Under the pieces are notes generated by a model. The model searched no databases, was not told the origin of the DNA, and was given only the letters and a program-made list of their open reading frames with translations. Below are positions 19,523 through 30,302 of a stretch of 64,000 nt of DNA, piece after piece. The stretch's first letter is position 1, and each line of letters opens with the position of its first letter. Made by a program: the position numbers and the translations under genes. Where the stretch lies: the NCBI GenBank assembly GCA_964019425.1, contig OZ025826.1, positions 372,001-436,000 on the forward strand, in the 5' to 3' direction. The stretch comes from Flectonema sp. DT1601. Taxonomy: Eukaryota > Euglenozoa > Diplonemea > Diplonemida > Diplonemidae.

Positions 19523-22500
19523 ATGATTACTATTCGTAAATTAGTTTTGTGTTTGTTCGTCCTGAGTATTGCCGAGCTTGCATATGCGGGAGGGGATCCA
19601 ACACCATCAAGATGGGGTGCCGATGGAATGGAACTAAACATGGGAGCTACGAATGGTGAAAGACCTGAATCAGTCACACTGACAGATGGCAAGGTTGTAG
19701 TCTGCTACAAAGATGGATCGAGAGGTGTCTTTTGTAAAATATTTTCCTACGATACATCTTCTGGCGCACTGGGTGCCAGCAATGTGATTCTGGTCACGCC
19801 AGATTCGGACGCAGAATGGCAGGTTGCCAACCGAAAGATGTCGGCCACCACTGATGGGGGTTTCATAGTCTCGTGGATCAAACCTAACCGTTTTGTGTAT
19901 TACAGGGAGTATAACTCTAACGGTAGTCCAAAAACTGCCCAACAGGTCCTGCAAACCGCAGATGGCACCGGGAATCCAACAATTCCAGCAGATCACCATA
20001 CTCTTACAACGAATAGTATTAATGGAAATATATTCTTCGTTGCGGTGAGTAGTAGTGGTACGGGGATGGTGAGGAATATAGCACAACCGGCTGAAGTTGC
20101 TATCACCTTACAGGTCGTAGGTACTGTCAGGTCCCTTGCTGCCGTAGCAGTTACTAGCACTTCAAATATCAGACTGTATTACACAGACAATAACGTGGGT
20201 GAAATCAGGTTACGAATTCTGTCACAAAGTAGTCTTGTTGACATTGGCGTTCCGGCAGTAGGCGCAGAAATCGTGTATGCGTCGGCAATTATTGATTACC
20301 TCAGACTTACTGAATTAAGTACTGATGTTGATGAATCACTACTCTTTCTCATTACTTCAAACAGTATGGCGTCGAGGGGTTATGTAGTTTCTGGGACCTC
20401 TGGGAACCAAAACAACGACTTTGGCACTTACACTGCCGTAACGGTGTTGGCAAATGGACATGTTGTTGCTGTGGCTGGAAACAATGACTTCAATTACTAT
20501 CGGAAGAATTTATTGTTTTTAGAAAATCGAGACACAACTGTTCTTAGGACGGATTGTTTTGGTTCTGCAGAAGTCCCAACGAATGCTGACGTCTCAAGGT
20601 TAGGTGATAATGGATGGGTTGTGTCATACGTTGATACTACTAGTAGTGAACTTCGTTATGCTTATCTTGGAGATCATGATGTTACCGTTAGTAATACTGG
20701 TGTTGCTAATGCTAGGCTATCTATTGATTCACTTGTTACTGGTGGTTTTGTTGTTGGGTATCTATCAAATAAAGATTCGATGCCCGCAGCATGCTTCACA
20801 ATCTATGATAGAGATGTCAAAGAAGTGATATCGACATCGTTTTTTGATAATTCTCAGACTCAGGATAACGTTCGTGTTGCTGCGCAGCCATTTGGAAACT
20901 ATTTTTTCTTGCTATACACATCTTTGGAAGCAGGATCATACACCATACGAGTGATTGTGTTAAATCAGATTGACGGAACAGAGGTAACGCGGTTAACTTT
21001 AGGAACTACAATATTTGCTACAGCAGTACCAGAGATTGCTGTATTCCCAGATGGTGGTGCAGTTGCTGTTTGGAGAATTAATCCTAACGACGTGCAGGGG
21101 TGTTCTATAAATCCTGATTTAACATTTAATTTATTTGCATCGACTTTTAATTGTGCTTCATGTTTTAATAATAACCAAATAGCACTTGCCACTCGTACAG
21201 GCGATTATTTAATAAACTATAATACAGCCAGAACTAGTAAGGTTCGGTTCTTTGATAGAACAGGAAATTTTATTCGTGATGAAGATCTTACCGATTTACC
21301 TGCGAATGTAAGAAGCAGTGACGTTGTTGTATTAGAAGACGACCGGGTGCTTGTAATTTATGAAGTGACAGTCTTTATTGACACGTTCCTTTACACACAA
21401 GTTCTTGGTCCCGGTGCAACTCTAAGCACACTACGTCCTGTCGCAGATAAGCGATTCTCAACCACAACTGGTGGTATATTCAAAAATCCAAGAGTAGTGA
21501 GAAAGATGGTTGACGATACTGTTCTTCTGGTATTCGAATCGAGAAATATATTAGTCACTGAGGACCCATCTGGTCAATCCATCAACTTTGCACGTTTGTC
21601 TAAAGAAGGTATCCTGATATCTTTGGTGGAAGTTGCGAATTCTAATTACAGACTTGACAGTCAAGGTCAACCTGCCATAGCCACCTTCCGTGATGGATCT
21701 CAGCCAGTAATAGTATACAATAACCCTAGTACTGCTTCTACTTCTGGGGTGAATCACATTGTGGCTGTTAAAAACATAAAGGAACCCGTAAGCCCTGCTT
21801 ACATAAGAACAACTGAATCTCTTGTGAATAGTCATACTACAGGATTACAGCTTAATCCTCGTTCTTGTACTCTTACTGGGGGCTTAACTGTTGTCGTGTG
21901 GTCCTCTGATGCTGTGGATCACTTTGCTAATGTTTATATGCAGGTTTATTCTGCAGCTGGCATTGCGTTGTTTCCAGTCGAAGTTAAAGTGAATGATCTG
22001 GATGTTGGTGATCAAGACTACCCGGATGTTTCGTGTTATGGTAATAGTTTTATGATAGTCTGGCAATCTTATCTGGAGACTGGTGTGTTTATATATCGCA
22101 GAACCTATCAACCATCTGGTAGTTCTTATGCGAGTGTTGGGAATAGTGTTGTTGTGAATTCCGTATCGGCTGGCGGAAATTCTCATCCGGTCATTGCAGC
22201 TGCTGCTTCTGATACTTGGGCAGTTTGTTGGGAACACCATGCTTCTGGTTCTGATGGGATTGACGTAAAGCTGATTGGTGAGATCGCAAGTGTAGGTCAG
22301 CCGATGTCGGTACCCCACACAACAGTAACATCAACACAGAAATCACCTTCCATAGCGATGCTTGGTTCCGGTAATATGGTAATCACTTGGCAGTCTCACC
22401 AGCAAGATGGTAGTCGTTATGGAATCTACAGTCGAAGATATACACGTAGTGCTTCATCGTGGATTCCGTCTTCAGTGACGATTGTAAATGATGTGACAGC

Positions 22501-24073
22501 TGGATCACAGACTAAGCCCTTGGTAGCTATGTTCGAAGATTCTGGGTACGTAATCGTCTTTGGGAGCATTGACACTACTTCTAATGTCTTTGGAAGAACT
22601 TTCAATCCCACTGGTACACCTATCGACAGCTTCGTTGCAAACGTCAATGCGGCAAATAATCAGCGACCAACGTCTGTTGCTATTCTCAGCGGCGGTTCGA
22701 AATTTATAGTCACCTGGACCACACTTGATGTGTCAGCAAGAACTCAAAATGTATACTACCGAGTGTTTGATAGAGATGGTATCCTTCCTCGTACCTCAGA
22801 CGTATTAGTAAACTCAAGGTCAGATTGGGCACATGTCGATGCCACTGTTACTGGTCGTGAGAATTCATTTCAAATATCCTGGGCAAGTCAGTGGCAGGAC
22901 GGAACCAGGTGGAGTATATATACCAGTAAGTTCTCTTTGGAACCTCGTCTCGAAATCCCTGCTCCTGCCTCCATTGGGTATATGCCTGTAGCGGTTGGAC
23001 TTCGGAATGGTGAAACAGCTATTGCTTACGTCGACGAGTCTGATGATTCTTTAAGATCCTTTGTTAGATATCGAGATGGCACTCAATCATCTCCGATATT
23101 TGTTGCTTCAACAGCCGCATCAAGCGTACAACTTAATGCGGGGTATCGTGCTTTTTGTATAGCATACGTGGCGACTGATAACTACTTAGTTTTATTTCAT
23201 GATCAAACAACACTTCAGATGCTGATCATTTCCAATGCTGGTGCACCAGTAATTGCACCAGTAATTCCACTTACAAATGTACAGGAGGGACTTCCGACGA
23301 CTGGTACTACTAGTTATCCTTCTGCAGTAGCAACACCTGGTTTTATATTTATTTCACGTATAGCTCTTGATGGACTTAATCTATTCATCGAAAGAATGTC
23401 ACTTCTTGGAGTTCGTAGTGGAACTTTCAACATGTACGTTGATGGCACTGGTACTGAGGTCGTCAACTTTGCTAACCTAGAAGCGTATGAATCATTACTG
23501 CTTTTGGTGATGAAGGTAACTGATGGTGGCAATGCTGTTGTCCGTTTAGTCGTTTTTGATGACAACTTAGCTGAGGTTGCTGTTCAAGAAGTTGTTGCTA
23601 AAGAAACTAATGAACCAAGTATTACTGTTCTTGATAATAAACATATTCTTATTTGTTTTGAAGATGCTGGAATCGAATGTAAATCATACCAATACGACAC
23701 ATCAATGACTGCGTTTACTGAAATTGCGAGCTTTTCAATCGCTGTAGATGGTATTCCGACCCCCGTATTACAAACTGTAACTGGTAACAACAGACCGCCT
23801 GTCGTCGCTCTTGGAGGTGATCGCTTCGCTATTTCAGGTCACATTACAGTAGTGGGTATGGATTCATACTTTGTTAGTATTTATAGCTCGGATGGAACTT
23901 TTATTTCAAGCAGAAATGGCATCCCTGTTCACTCTGGAGTCCACGATCCTCCAGAAGTAATGGCACGTTATCAGGATAGTGGATATATACTCCCTTTTGG
24001 GTTCCAAGAATACGAACTCAATAGAAATATATTAGGTTTATACATTAGTGAAAACTACATTAGTGATAAGTAG
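19523..24073 (+). CDS. Large secreted protein of WQS/DG-type beta-propeller-like repeats
   Basis: 1516 residues with a clear signal peptide (MITIRKLVLCLFVLSIAELAYAG) and no C-terminal membrane helix or GPI-type tail. The body is made of many degenerate ~45-55-residue beta-rich units. Their recurring pattern is a DGG or GSG turn, a hydrophobic strand ending in Trp (for example GGFIVSWIKP, GNMVITWQSHQQDGSRYGIYSRRY, FQISWASQWQDGTRWSIYTSKF), then a Y/F-x-R strand. Units of this kind (V.W.S...DGS..GIY..R) are common in bacterial and protist secreted adhesins and may fold as propellers. Few cysteines. Function unknown; adhesion or matrix is a guess. Single exon. Bacterial origin by transfer is conceivable but codon use looks like its neighbours. 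Confidence 0.8.
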   Translation: MITIRKLVLCLFVLSIAELAYAGGDPTPSRWGADGMELNMGATNGERPESVTLTDGKVVVCYKDGSRGVFCKIFSYDTSSGALGASNVILVTPDSDAEWQVANRKMSATTDGGFIVSWIKPNRFVYYREYNSNGSPKTAQQVLQTADGTGNPTIPADHHTLTTNSINGNIFFVAVSSSGTGMVRNIAQPAEVAITLQVVGTVRSLAAVAVTSTSNIRLYYTDNNVGEIRLRILSQSSLVDIGVPAVGAEIVYASAIIDYLRLTELSTDVDESLLFLITSNSMASRGYVVSGTSGNQNNDFGTYTAVTVLANGHVVAVAGNNDFNYYRKNLLFLENRDTTVLRTDCFGSAEVPTNADVSRLGDNGWVVSYVDTTSSELRYAYLGDHDVTVSNTGVANARLSIDSLVTGGFVVGYLSNKDSMPAACFTIYDRDVKEVISTSFFDNSQTQDNVRVAAQPFGNYFFLLYTSLEAGSYTIRVIVLNQIDGTEVTRLTLGTTIFATAVPEIAVFPDGGAVAVWRINPNDVQGCSINPDLTFNLFASTFNCASCFNNNQIALATRTGDYLINYNTARTSKVRFFDRTGNFIRDEDLTDLPANVRSSDVVVLEDDRVLVIYEVTVFIDTFLYTQVLGPGATLSTLRPVADKRFSTTTGGIFKNPRVVRKMVDDTVLLVFESRNILVTEDPSGQSINFARLSKEGILISLVEVANSNYRLDSQGQPAIATFRDGSQPVIVYNNPSTASTSGVNHIVAVKNIKEPVSPAYIRTTESLVNSHTTGLQLNPRSCTLTGGLTVVVWSSDAVDHFANVYMQVYSAAGIALFPVEVKVNDLDVGDQDYPDVSCYGNSFMIVWQSYLETGVFIYRRTYQPSGSSYASVGNSVVVNSVSAGGNSHPVIAAAASDTWAVCWEHHASGSDGIDVKLIGEIASVGQPMSVPHTTVTSTQKSPSIAMLGSGNMVITWQSHQQDGSRYGIYSRRYTRSASSWIPSSVTIVNDVTAGSQTKPLVAMFEDSGYVIVFGSIDTTSNVFGRTFNPTGTPIDSFVANVNAANNQRPTSVAILSGGSKFIVTWTTLDVSARTQNVYYRVFDRDGILPRTSDVLVNSRSDWAHVDATVTGRENSFQISWASQWQDGTRWSIYTSKFSLEPRLEIPAPASIGYMPVAVGLRNGETAIAYVDESDDSLRSFVRYRDGTQSSPIFVASTAASSVQLNAGYRAFCIAYVATDNYLVLFHDQTTLQMLIISNAGAPVIAPVIPLTNVQEGLPTTGTTSYPSAVATPGFIFISRIALDGLNLFIERMSLLGVRSGTFNMYVDGTGTEVVNFANLEAYESLLLLVMKVTDGGNAVVRLVVFDDNLAEVAVQEVVAKETNEPSITVLDNKHILICFEDAGIECKSYQYDTSMTAFTEIASFSIAVDGIPTPVLQTVTGNNRPPVVALGGDRFAISGHITVVGMDSYFVSIYSSDGTFISSRNGIPVHSGVHDPPEVMARYQDSGYILPFGFQEYELNRNILGLYISENYISDK

Positions 24074-24794
24074 GACTCTTATGTTTGGAATCTAATTTAT
24101 TAATTTTTTTAATAAGAAAGTCGTATCCATTACAACTGTAGATTTTACATCTTTTTTTTTTTTTTTGAGCTCTCGATTGCTCTTCGATTACGAAAGTTGG
24201 GATCGACATGTTTGTTTTGTTTTAATTATTTGGCAATTGAAAATTAAAGTGGTGCATGGGTGTATCAAATGTCACGTAGTGGGTGCTCTACCGTAGAACT
24301 TTGTGCGAAGCTACTGGTTGTGAATTTAGTTTATTTAGTATTAAGTTTTTTTTTGTTATGTTCTTTGTTATCATTAAAAAAAAAAAAAAAAAGATTGATC
24401 AAAAACCAATCTTTTTAAAAATCAGGGGAATCTTATTGCATCTGTTGACTTACACTTTCGATTGGTTGCAATGAATTCAACTTACTGGTTAGCAACGTTT
24501 TTTTTGACAAATCTGAGTCAGTCGAAGGTTCCAACTGTGTTCTTTTTACCTTCCTACCCAATTATTTGCACAAGCAAAAATACAGATACACTCCAATAAT
24601 TAGGTATCAGTGAATGTACGAGACTAATTAATCAACCCTATGAGTTTGTTTTGGGGTGTCAAAATTTGACATCCGAGAAATCCAGATCACAAGTCATTCT
24701 TAAGTAGAGAGCAAGGACCATCTTAATGGTCTGGTGTTATAGGGTATTTTTCTTATTTAGTTTCTTGTTTCGTTGGATCTTTTTTCGTTGGTGG

Positions 24795-24830
<36 letters not shown>

Positions 24831-25798
24831 TATTTTTGCATTTGTGCATTATTGGAAGTCCACCCCCTCCACTTTCTTATTACTCTGATATTTTGGACAT
24901 CACTACCTTAATTTATTTAAGGTGAGTGCTCCGCTAGTAGTGTGCTACGGACTAGTAATTGTTGCTAACAACCTTTTTTTTTATAAAGAATTTTACTAAG
25001 AAATGTTCATCTTTATTCTTTTATAAAGATTGTTTATTTCTTGACGAGACTATAGGCGAAACCTACTCTGCCGTATTACATTATACCCTGGTTTTGGTTT
25101 CGCAGGGCTCACGATTTATTCAAAATTGAATAACTCGATTCCGTACTGCACTGAATGACAACACGGAAAAAGAGACATGTATGCGGCTAAGAAACATTTA
25201 TTATAATGTAGGGCATGTACGTCAATTGCAGTGTTAGCCTGTATTAACATTTTTAGTCACTTGTGTCATGAGTTTTTTAATTTTATTATTGAGTTCTGAT
25301 ACAATACAAGAGATTTATATTCGTATGAACCTAATCAAACAGTCTTCCCCCCCAGATAAATCTTTTCGTATCGTATCAAATTTCCCCCTTTTTTTTTTAT
25401 GCACCGACGAAGGCGGAGAAGAACTTCCTCCGATTAGGAAGCGTTTTATTTATTATGTTCATGTTATCTATTTCCCTGTGCGGCAGTCATACTGTCTGTG
25501 ATCAACAAGATGTAAGGCTTTTATCTGAACGGTTTTCTGAATGGTTTTCTTTTTTTTTTTCTTCTTTTTTTTCTTCCGTTAAGGCAATCTTTATGTAGAA
25601 AAGTCGCATTCTCGTATTATAATGCTTTTGATAGTTTAAGTTTAATACATGACGACCGCGATGAATTTTTCGGTTCACATTTCCCCCCCCCACTTCTTTC
25701 TCTTTTCGCTGCGTAAGAAGTTGTGAACCAAAAGAAGCGATTTCAGTTTCTCAATATCTTTAAGTCGCTTTCCCAAATCAGGTGGCACAAAAGAGAAA
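24074..25798. other. Intergenic region, repeat-bearing
   Basis: 1.7 kb without a gene. Long homopolymers occur (A-run over 30 bases near 24796). A fragment related to repeat R-B (GTACGTCAATTGCAGTGTTAGC) is near 25214, and repeat R-E occupies about 25345-25530. Confidence 0.6.
25345..25530 (+). repeat. Dispersed repeat R-E, copy 1
   Basis: Contains TAAATCTTTTCGTATCGTATC, then GCACCGACGAAG.CGGAGAAGAA, and ends near TATCTGAA. The second part matches 45877-46015; the first part matches 60842-60895. Confidence 0.7.
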
Positions 25799-26960
25799 AT
25801 GAAGGAAGTGGAAATTATCGATGAGCAACCATTAACAGATGTAGAAGCCGAGGTGTCAAAACCAGCACCAAAGGGACTTGGGATTGGTATCGCAGGATGG
25901 TTGAGTTTACTGGGTCTTGTCGTGCAAAATGCCTCATTAGTCATGACTACTAGGTACGCGACCGGGATGCGAACTGGAGAGGCTTTCATACCTGCGGCAG
26001 CTGTGGTGTGCTCTGAAGTTGTGAAGTTATTTCTTTCTATTATCTTAATACAGTTTACAGATTCTAGAGGAGCTATCAAAGCCATCCATTCTGAGGTATC
26101 TAATCATTTTTCAAGCTGCTTTCAGTGCTTCGTACCAGCAGCGTGCTACACCTTAGCATCGTCGTTTATTTACTACGCGTTGGCGAATATGGAAGTAACT
26201 CTCTTTCAAGTTTGCACACAAAGTAAAGTTCTAATTACGGCGGGTTGGTCAATCGTATTATTGGAAAAACAATTTTCAACAACCAAGTGGATTGCTTTGT
26301 TCGCACTGGCTGTTGGGATTTCCTTATGTTCATATCAGGGCGCCACATCCAAGAAATCCGACGATTCTAAGAGAGAACAGCGTATTTTGTTTGGCCTGTT
26401 TTCGGTGTTTGTTAGTTCCATGTCGGCATCTTTTGGTGGTGTTTACTTTGAAAAACTTCTTAAAAAAGATCCTCGTTCCAAAGAGATATCACTCTGGATG
26501 AGAAACGTGTTTCTGTCCACATTCTCGTGTATGTATAATTTCTTTTTTTCCCCCAATCATGACCTTCTGATCCATTGTAACGGACTGCAAGACATGGGAC
26601 TCAAAACTAAATAGAATTTGACTGTCAGATAAGACAACTATTTCTGTATAAAAACAAACACCAACACCAACAGTATTATTTGGTGCTGCAGGATTTCTTC
26701 TATCGGAGGGTGTCGAAGTTTATTTTTTCAGAGGATTTGATCCAATCACATGGGCCATCATTCTCCTTCAGGCTTTAGGAGGAATATTCGTTGCGATGTG
26801 CGTAAAGTATGCCGACAGTGTGATTAAAGGTTTCGCAACGGCATTTTCCATTTTGGTGTGCGCGGTGATGTCTTTCGTATTGTTCTCTTTTAAGCCAAGT
26901 ATAATATTCGGAATCGGAGTGTTCTTTGTTGTCGCATCTACGCTTCTGTATTCTCGTTAA
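25799..26960 (+). CDS. SLC35A-type nucleotide-sugar transporter (two exons)
   Basis: Exons 25799-26528 and 26674-26960 join to a 338-residue protein, the usual SLC35A length. The intron (26529-26673) begins GTATGT and ends CAACAG. Joining gives LSTFSLLFGAAGFLLSEG in frame; without splicing the frame stops 80 bases later. The protein has about ten membrane helices. Family signatures are FQVCTQSKVLITA, LALAVGISLCSYQG, SFGGVYFEKLLKK, LQALGGIFVAMCVKYADSVIKGFATAFSI and a closing ASTLLYSR. Members exchange CMP-sialic acid, UDP-galactose or UDP-GlcNAc for the nucleoside monophosphate in the Golgi; the substrate cannot be read from sequence. The ATG lies 17 bases after CCCAAATCAG. Confidence 0.92.
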
Positions 26961-27393
26961 GAATTACAGTTTGATAGGACGGCTTCACGCATTCCCTAAA
27001 GCACTGGTGACTTCAATTCAGCACCTATGTTACCGAATAACGACATTAGATAGGTAGGTACCTTCTACCACTGAATGGTACTCTGAAAACGAATCTCGAA
27101 CTACCCGTTATCTGGGAGAGCAAAACAGCTCTCTCTTTTTTTTTTTTTTTTTTTCTCCTTTCCAAAAATTCCAGAGATGACTTTACTTTCACAGTCTGTT
27201 AGTAATTATAATTATTTTTACTAAATAAAAGACATCGAACTTTACATTTTAGTGGCAAAATCGAGACGTATAACAGGTCACGCGGTGTGGTTGGTTGAGT
27301 TTTTCCTGCTTCTGAAAATGATAATATAAAAAAAAAAAAAAAAAAAAATTAAATTATTTTCTCATAATTACAGAGTATTATCTTTTTATTAAA
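26961..27393. other. Intergenic region
   Basis: No gene; T-run near 27140 and A-run near 27328. The acceptor-like CATAATTACAG at 27363-27373 is 20 bases before the next ATG. Confidence 0.6.
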
Positions 27394-28167
27394 ATGAGTT
27401 CGAAGCCAACCGAATGGGCGGACATGCTTGAAGATGATGTCCCAGAAGAGGCAGGCGAGGCTGAGACAAAAAGACTGTCAGATGGTACCAAGTTAGTCAT
27501 TGAGTACGTGGTACGTGATGGAGAGAAATACAAAGTAACAAAGAGATACCGTGAGAGAAAGAGACAACAAAAGTTTTTTAAAGCGGCAGAAGATCGTCAA
27601 AAGAGATGGGTCAAGTTCGGAAAAGCAACAGTAAACGATCCTGAAATGACAGTTATTGGTGACGAACAAAAACTAGAACTTGGAAAGAAGGAAGAGATTA
27701 AGAAGAACAAGATTGAAAGTGACTTTGCCAGTATTATCAACAACGCAACCACAGCAGCACAGGGAGGAACTGGTGTCTACCAGGCACCAACTGACAGAAT
27801 GAAGGCTGATACTTCTGATGGAGCTGCTGGAGGTGACAAGAAGACAACCGGAACATATGTCGCACCAGGACGTGGTGCAGGAGAGACTGATGGCTCCAGA
27901 CCTCCTCGTGATGATTCTTGTACAGTTAGAATTACTAACTTGTCGGAAGATATTTCGGAAGACGATCTCAGACAACTCTTTCAGAAGTACGGTCTCATCT
28001 CTCGATCATATGTTGCTGTTGACAAAGTTACGAAAGAGAGAAGAGGATTCGCATTCATTACATACAAGAACCGCGAAGACGCCGCCAAGGCTATCGAAAA
28101 GCTCGACCGTCATCCGTTCAACCACGTCATCCTCAGCGTCGGATGGGCCAGACCTCCTGCATCCTAA
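27394..28167 (+). CDS. eIF3g: Translation initiation factor eIF3 subunit G
   Basis: 257 residues. The N-terminal half matches the eIF3g family (WADMLEDD, DGTKLVIEYVV, KYKVTKRYR). A C-terminal RRM spans about 177-252, with RNP2 VRITNL and RNP1 RGFAFITY. eIF3g binds eIF3i in the eIF3 complex and helps 40S scanning; the RRM sits near the mRNA entry channel. The CCHC zinc knuckle usually found in the middle of animal and fungal eIF3g (CxxC...H...C) is absent: no Cys occurs between residue 1 and Cys176. Single exon, start at the first ATG, 20 bases after TTACAG. Confidence 0.93.
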   Translation: MSSKPTEWADMLEDDVPEEAGEAETKRLSDGTKLVIEYVVRDGEKYKVTKRYRERKRQQKFFKAAEDRQKRWVKFGKATVNDPEMTVIGDEQKLELGKKEEIKKNKIESDFASIINNATTAAQGGTGVYQAPTDRMKADTSDGAAGGDKKTTGTYVAPGRGAGETDGSRPPRDDSCTVRITNLSEDISEDDLRQLFQKYGLISRSYVAVDKVTKERRGFAFITYKNREDAAKAIEKLDRHPFNHVILSVGWARPPAS

Positions 28168-29237
28168 TCATCATAAACCTGGTTTGTGTTATTTTTTGTT
28201 TTCATTTATTAAAAAGAATACAATCACAAGAATAAGAAGAAAAAAAACACAAAAAAACAACAACAGTTATCATATCCACAGCCGTCTGTACTGCCTGGAG
28301 AATTTGTTGCTACGTTATGCCTTAGTGTTTTTATTCCCCCTCCCACAAGCCTACAATCGACTGGCATTTCCCCGTTGGAGGGTTTTATTTTTTCATTTTT
28401 AATTTAATGAATTTTTTTTTTTTTAAATTTTCTCCTTTTAATTTATTTTTTTCGCGGGGGTGTGTTGGGAAGAGGATAATTTGTTGTAATGTCGTTCAAT
28501 AAATTTGTTATCAGAACGTGAAGCTGGCATTGAACGGGAAAAAAAAAGAACAAAAAAAGAAACCAAATGCACAACAAATCTTTACTTCAGTTAGTACCTC
28601 AACTTACAAGGAAACTAATAGAATAAGAGAACTTAAAATGGGTGGGTGCGTTATGTTATGCATGACCGCGCTTTTAATCAGCCGCTTGGTCAGCGTCGCA
28701 GTCAACACCTCGCTTAGACTACTTTTGACGTTTCTTTTCCGGATTTTACGAAACACGTTTTTGCAAGTTGAGAATAAGGAAATTAAATCAAAAAAAAAAA
28801 AAAAAAAATTATTTCTTCTTTTTTTTTCTTCTATTCTTTCAAAGTCGGTTCGGTAGTTAAGTCTTTTTTCATTCGGCTTTCTGCATCATTTCCAGTCCCA
28901 CGTCTTTTTTTTTATATTTTCAAAATAGTAAAATCATTTTCAAAGTGTCCTTACTGTGGGCAATTCATATCAGAAAGAAGCCGTCCTTTATTACAATATT
29001 TACTTTATAAACAGCGTGATGTTTTAGTATGATGAGAGTTGTTGTCTGTCTGTTCCTATAACCAACCCACACAGTGATTTCGAAGCTATTCCATAACAAC
29101 TCCTAATAAGATTTGGGTCTAATTACGTTACTCTATTGGAGTTAACCCGATGCTCTCTTTAGTTTGCTGTATCAGCGATGCACAGTACACAATGTATTGG
29201 ACTTCCTTATCTGTCTATTATCCAGCTACTACACAAT
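28168..29237. other. Intergenic region with repeat R-A
   Basis: About 1.07 kb with A- and T-runs and no convincing gene. Repeat R-A occupies about 29085-29205, directly before SKP1 copy 1. Confidence 0.6.
29085..29205 (+). repeat. Dispersed repeat R-A, copy at SKP1-1
   Basis: Core: CGAAGCTATTCCATAACAAC, TCCTAATAAGATTTG, TCTAATTACGTTACTCTATTGG, AGTTAACCCGATGCTC and a TATCAGCGATGCACAG end. Other copies lie at about 30175-30300, 38746-38895, 43205-43290 (3' part only), 55447-55550 and 58388-58490. Confidence 0.8.
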
Positions 29238-29861
29238 ATGCCATTCACCATCGAGTCCGGTAACTACGGATCTGTCGATTTCTCAAAGTCGGTAGTTCTT
29301 CAGTCGAATGACCAAAAGCCGATTGAGTTTGTTGTTGAAAGAGAAGCATCAAAGATGTCAGGATTAATTAAAGACATGTTAGAAGATCAGGAGGGTGACG
29401 ATCAGACTGTCATCCCAATCCCAAACGTAAATGGAAGAACTCTGAAGTATGTTTTAGAATACTGTGAATACCACTGGAACAACAAGGCTGATCCTATCGA
29501 CAAGCCTCTTCGTGGAAAGATCGAAGAAGTAATCAGCTCATGGGACAGACAGTTCTTGTTAACAGATTTAATTAAAGGAGGAGATGAGAAGCAACATGAA
29601 TTGTTGATCGATGTGATCATGGCTGCTAACTTCTTAAATATTAAAGATCTGTTGGATCTCACTTGTGCTTCTGTTGCTTCGATGATTAAGGGAAAGACTC
29701 CTGAACAGATTAGAGCGTTGTTTAATATTGAGAACGATTTCACTCCTGAGGAAGAAGAGAAGATTAGAGAGGAGAATAGGTTTGTGTTATTTACTTTGTT
29801 GTTATTTAGACTATTCAGTAGCTTATAAATCAAACCAAACAGATGGTGTGAGGAGTCGTAG
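29238..29861 (+). CDS. SKP1: SKP1, copy 1 (two exons)
   Basis: Exons 29238-29779 and 29843-29861; 63-base GT-AG intron. Splicing joins EENR to the tail WCEES and a stop, restoring the canonical SKP1 ending; unspliced, the frame runs into intron sequence. The 186-residue protein has the BTB/POZ fold (about 13-100) and the C-terminal F-box-binding helices ([54 protein letters not shown]). SKP1 links F-box proteins to cullin-1 in SCF ubiquitin ligases. The ATG lies 12 bases after TATCCAG. The longer open frame upstream is repeat R-A and is not part of the protein. The coding sequence is nearly identical to copies 2 and 3. Confidence 0.95.
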
Positions 29862-30174
29862 AGAGAGAAATATTAGCCTTTCATCCGTCGTTGTCCTTGA
29901 GCATCCCCTCCCTTTTAAGTCGTTGTTATACTTTTGTTATCCTTTTTTCCATTCCCCCAATTTCTTTTATTTTCCTCTATTTTTATTTATATATTTTTCT
30001 TTTCTTTTTTGTTTGTTCATTCCTCCATTTCCTAGCCCTCGAGGTACTGAGTTGTCCAGTTAAATAATTTCTTTTCGATGTATGAGATTAAATCAGAACA
30101 TATTTCCCCTCTCTCTCTCTCTCTCTCTTTTTTTTGTTTTTTTCGTCATCAAACAGGTTTTCTAAATCACATGT
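29862..30174. other. Intergenic, pyrimidine-rich
   Basis: T- and CT-rich sequence including a CT dinucleotide run near 30110; no gene. Confidence 0.6.
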
Positions 30175-30300
30175 CGAAGCTATTCCATAACAACTCCTAA
30201 TAAGATTTGAGTCTAATTACGTTACTCTATTGGAGTTAACCCGATGCTCTTTAGTTTGCTGTATCAGCGATGCACAGTACGCAATGTATTGGACTTCCTT
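30175..30300 (+). repeat. Dispersed repeat R-A, copy at SKP1-2
   Basis: Matches 29085-29205 closely, ending in GTATTGGACTTCCTTATCTAT. Confidence 0.8.
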
Positions 30301-30302
30301 AT

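Noticed and set aside
28518-28856. 112-residue frame after eIF3g
   Set aside because: Begins and ends in A-runs, with no domain and no acceptor-like site at its ATG.
29085-29205. Spliced-leader RNA gene
   Set aside because: R-A copies lie near genes and include an ATTTG Sm-like string, but no donor GT at a fixed position or terminator is shared among copies.
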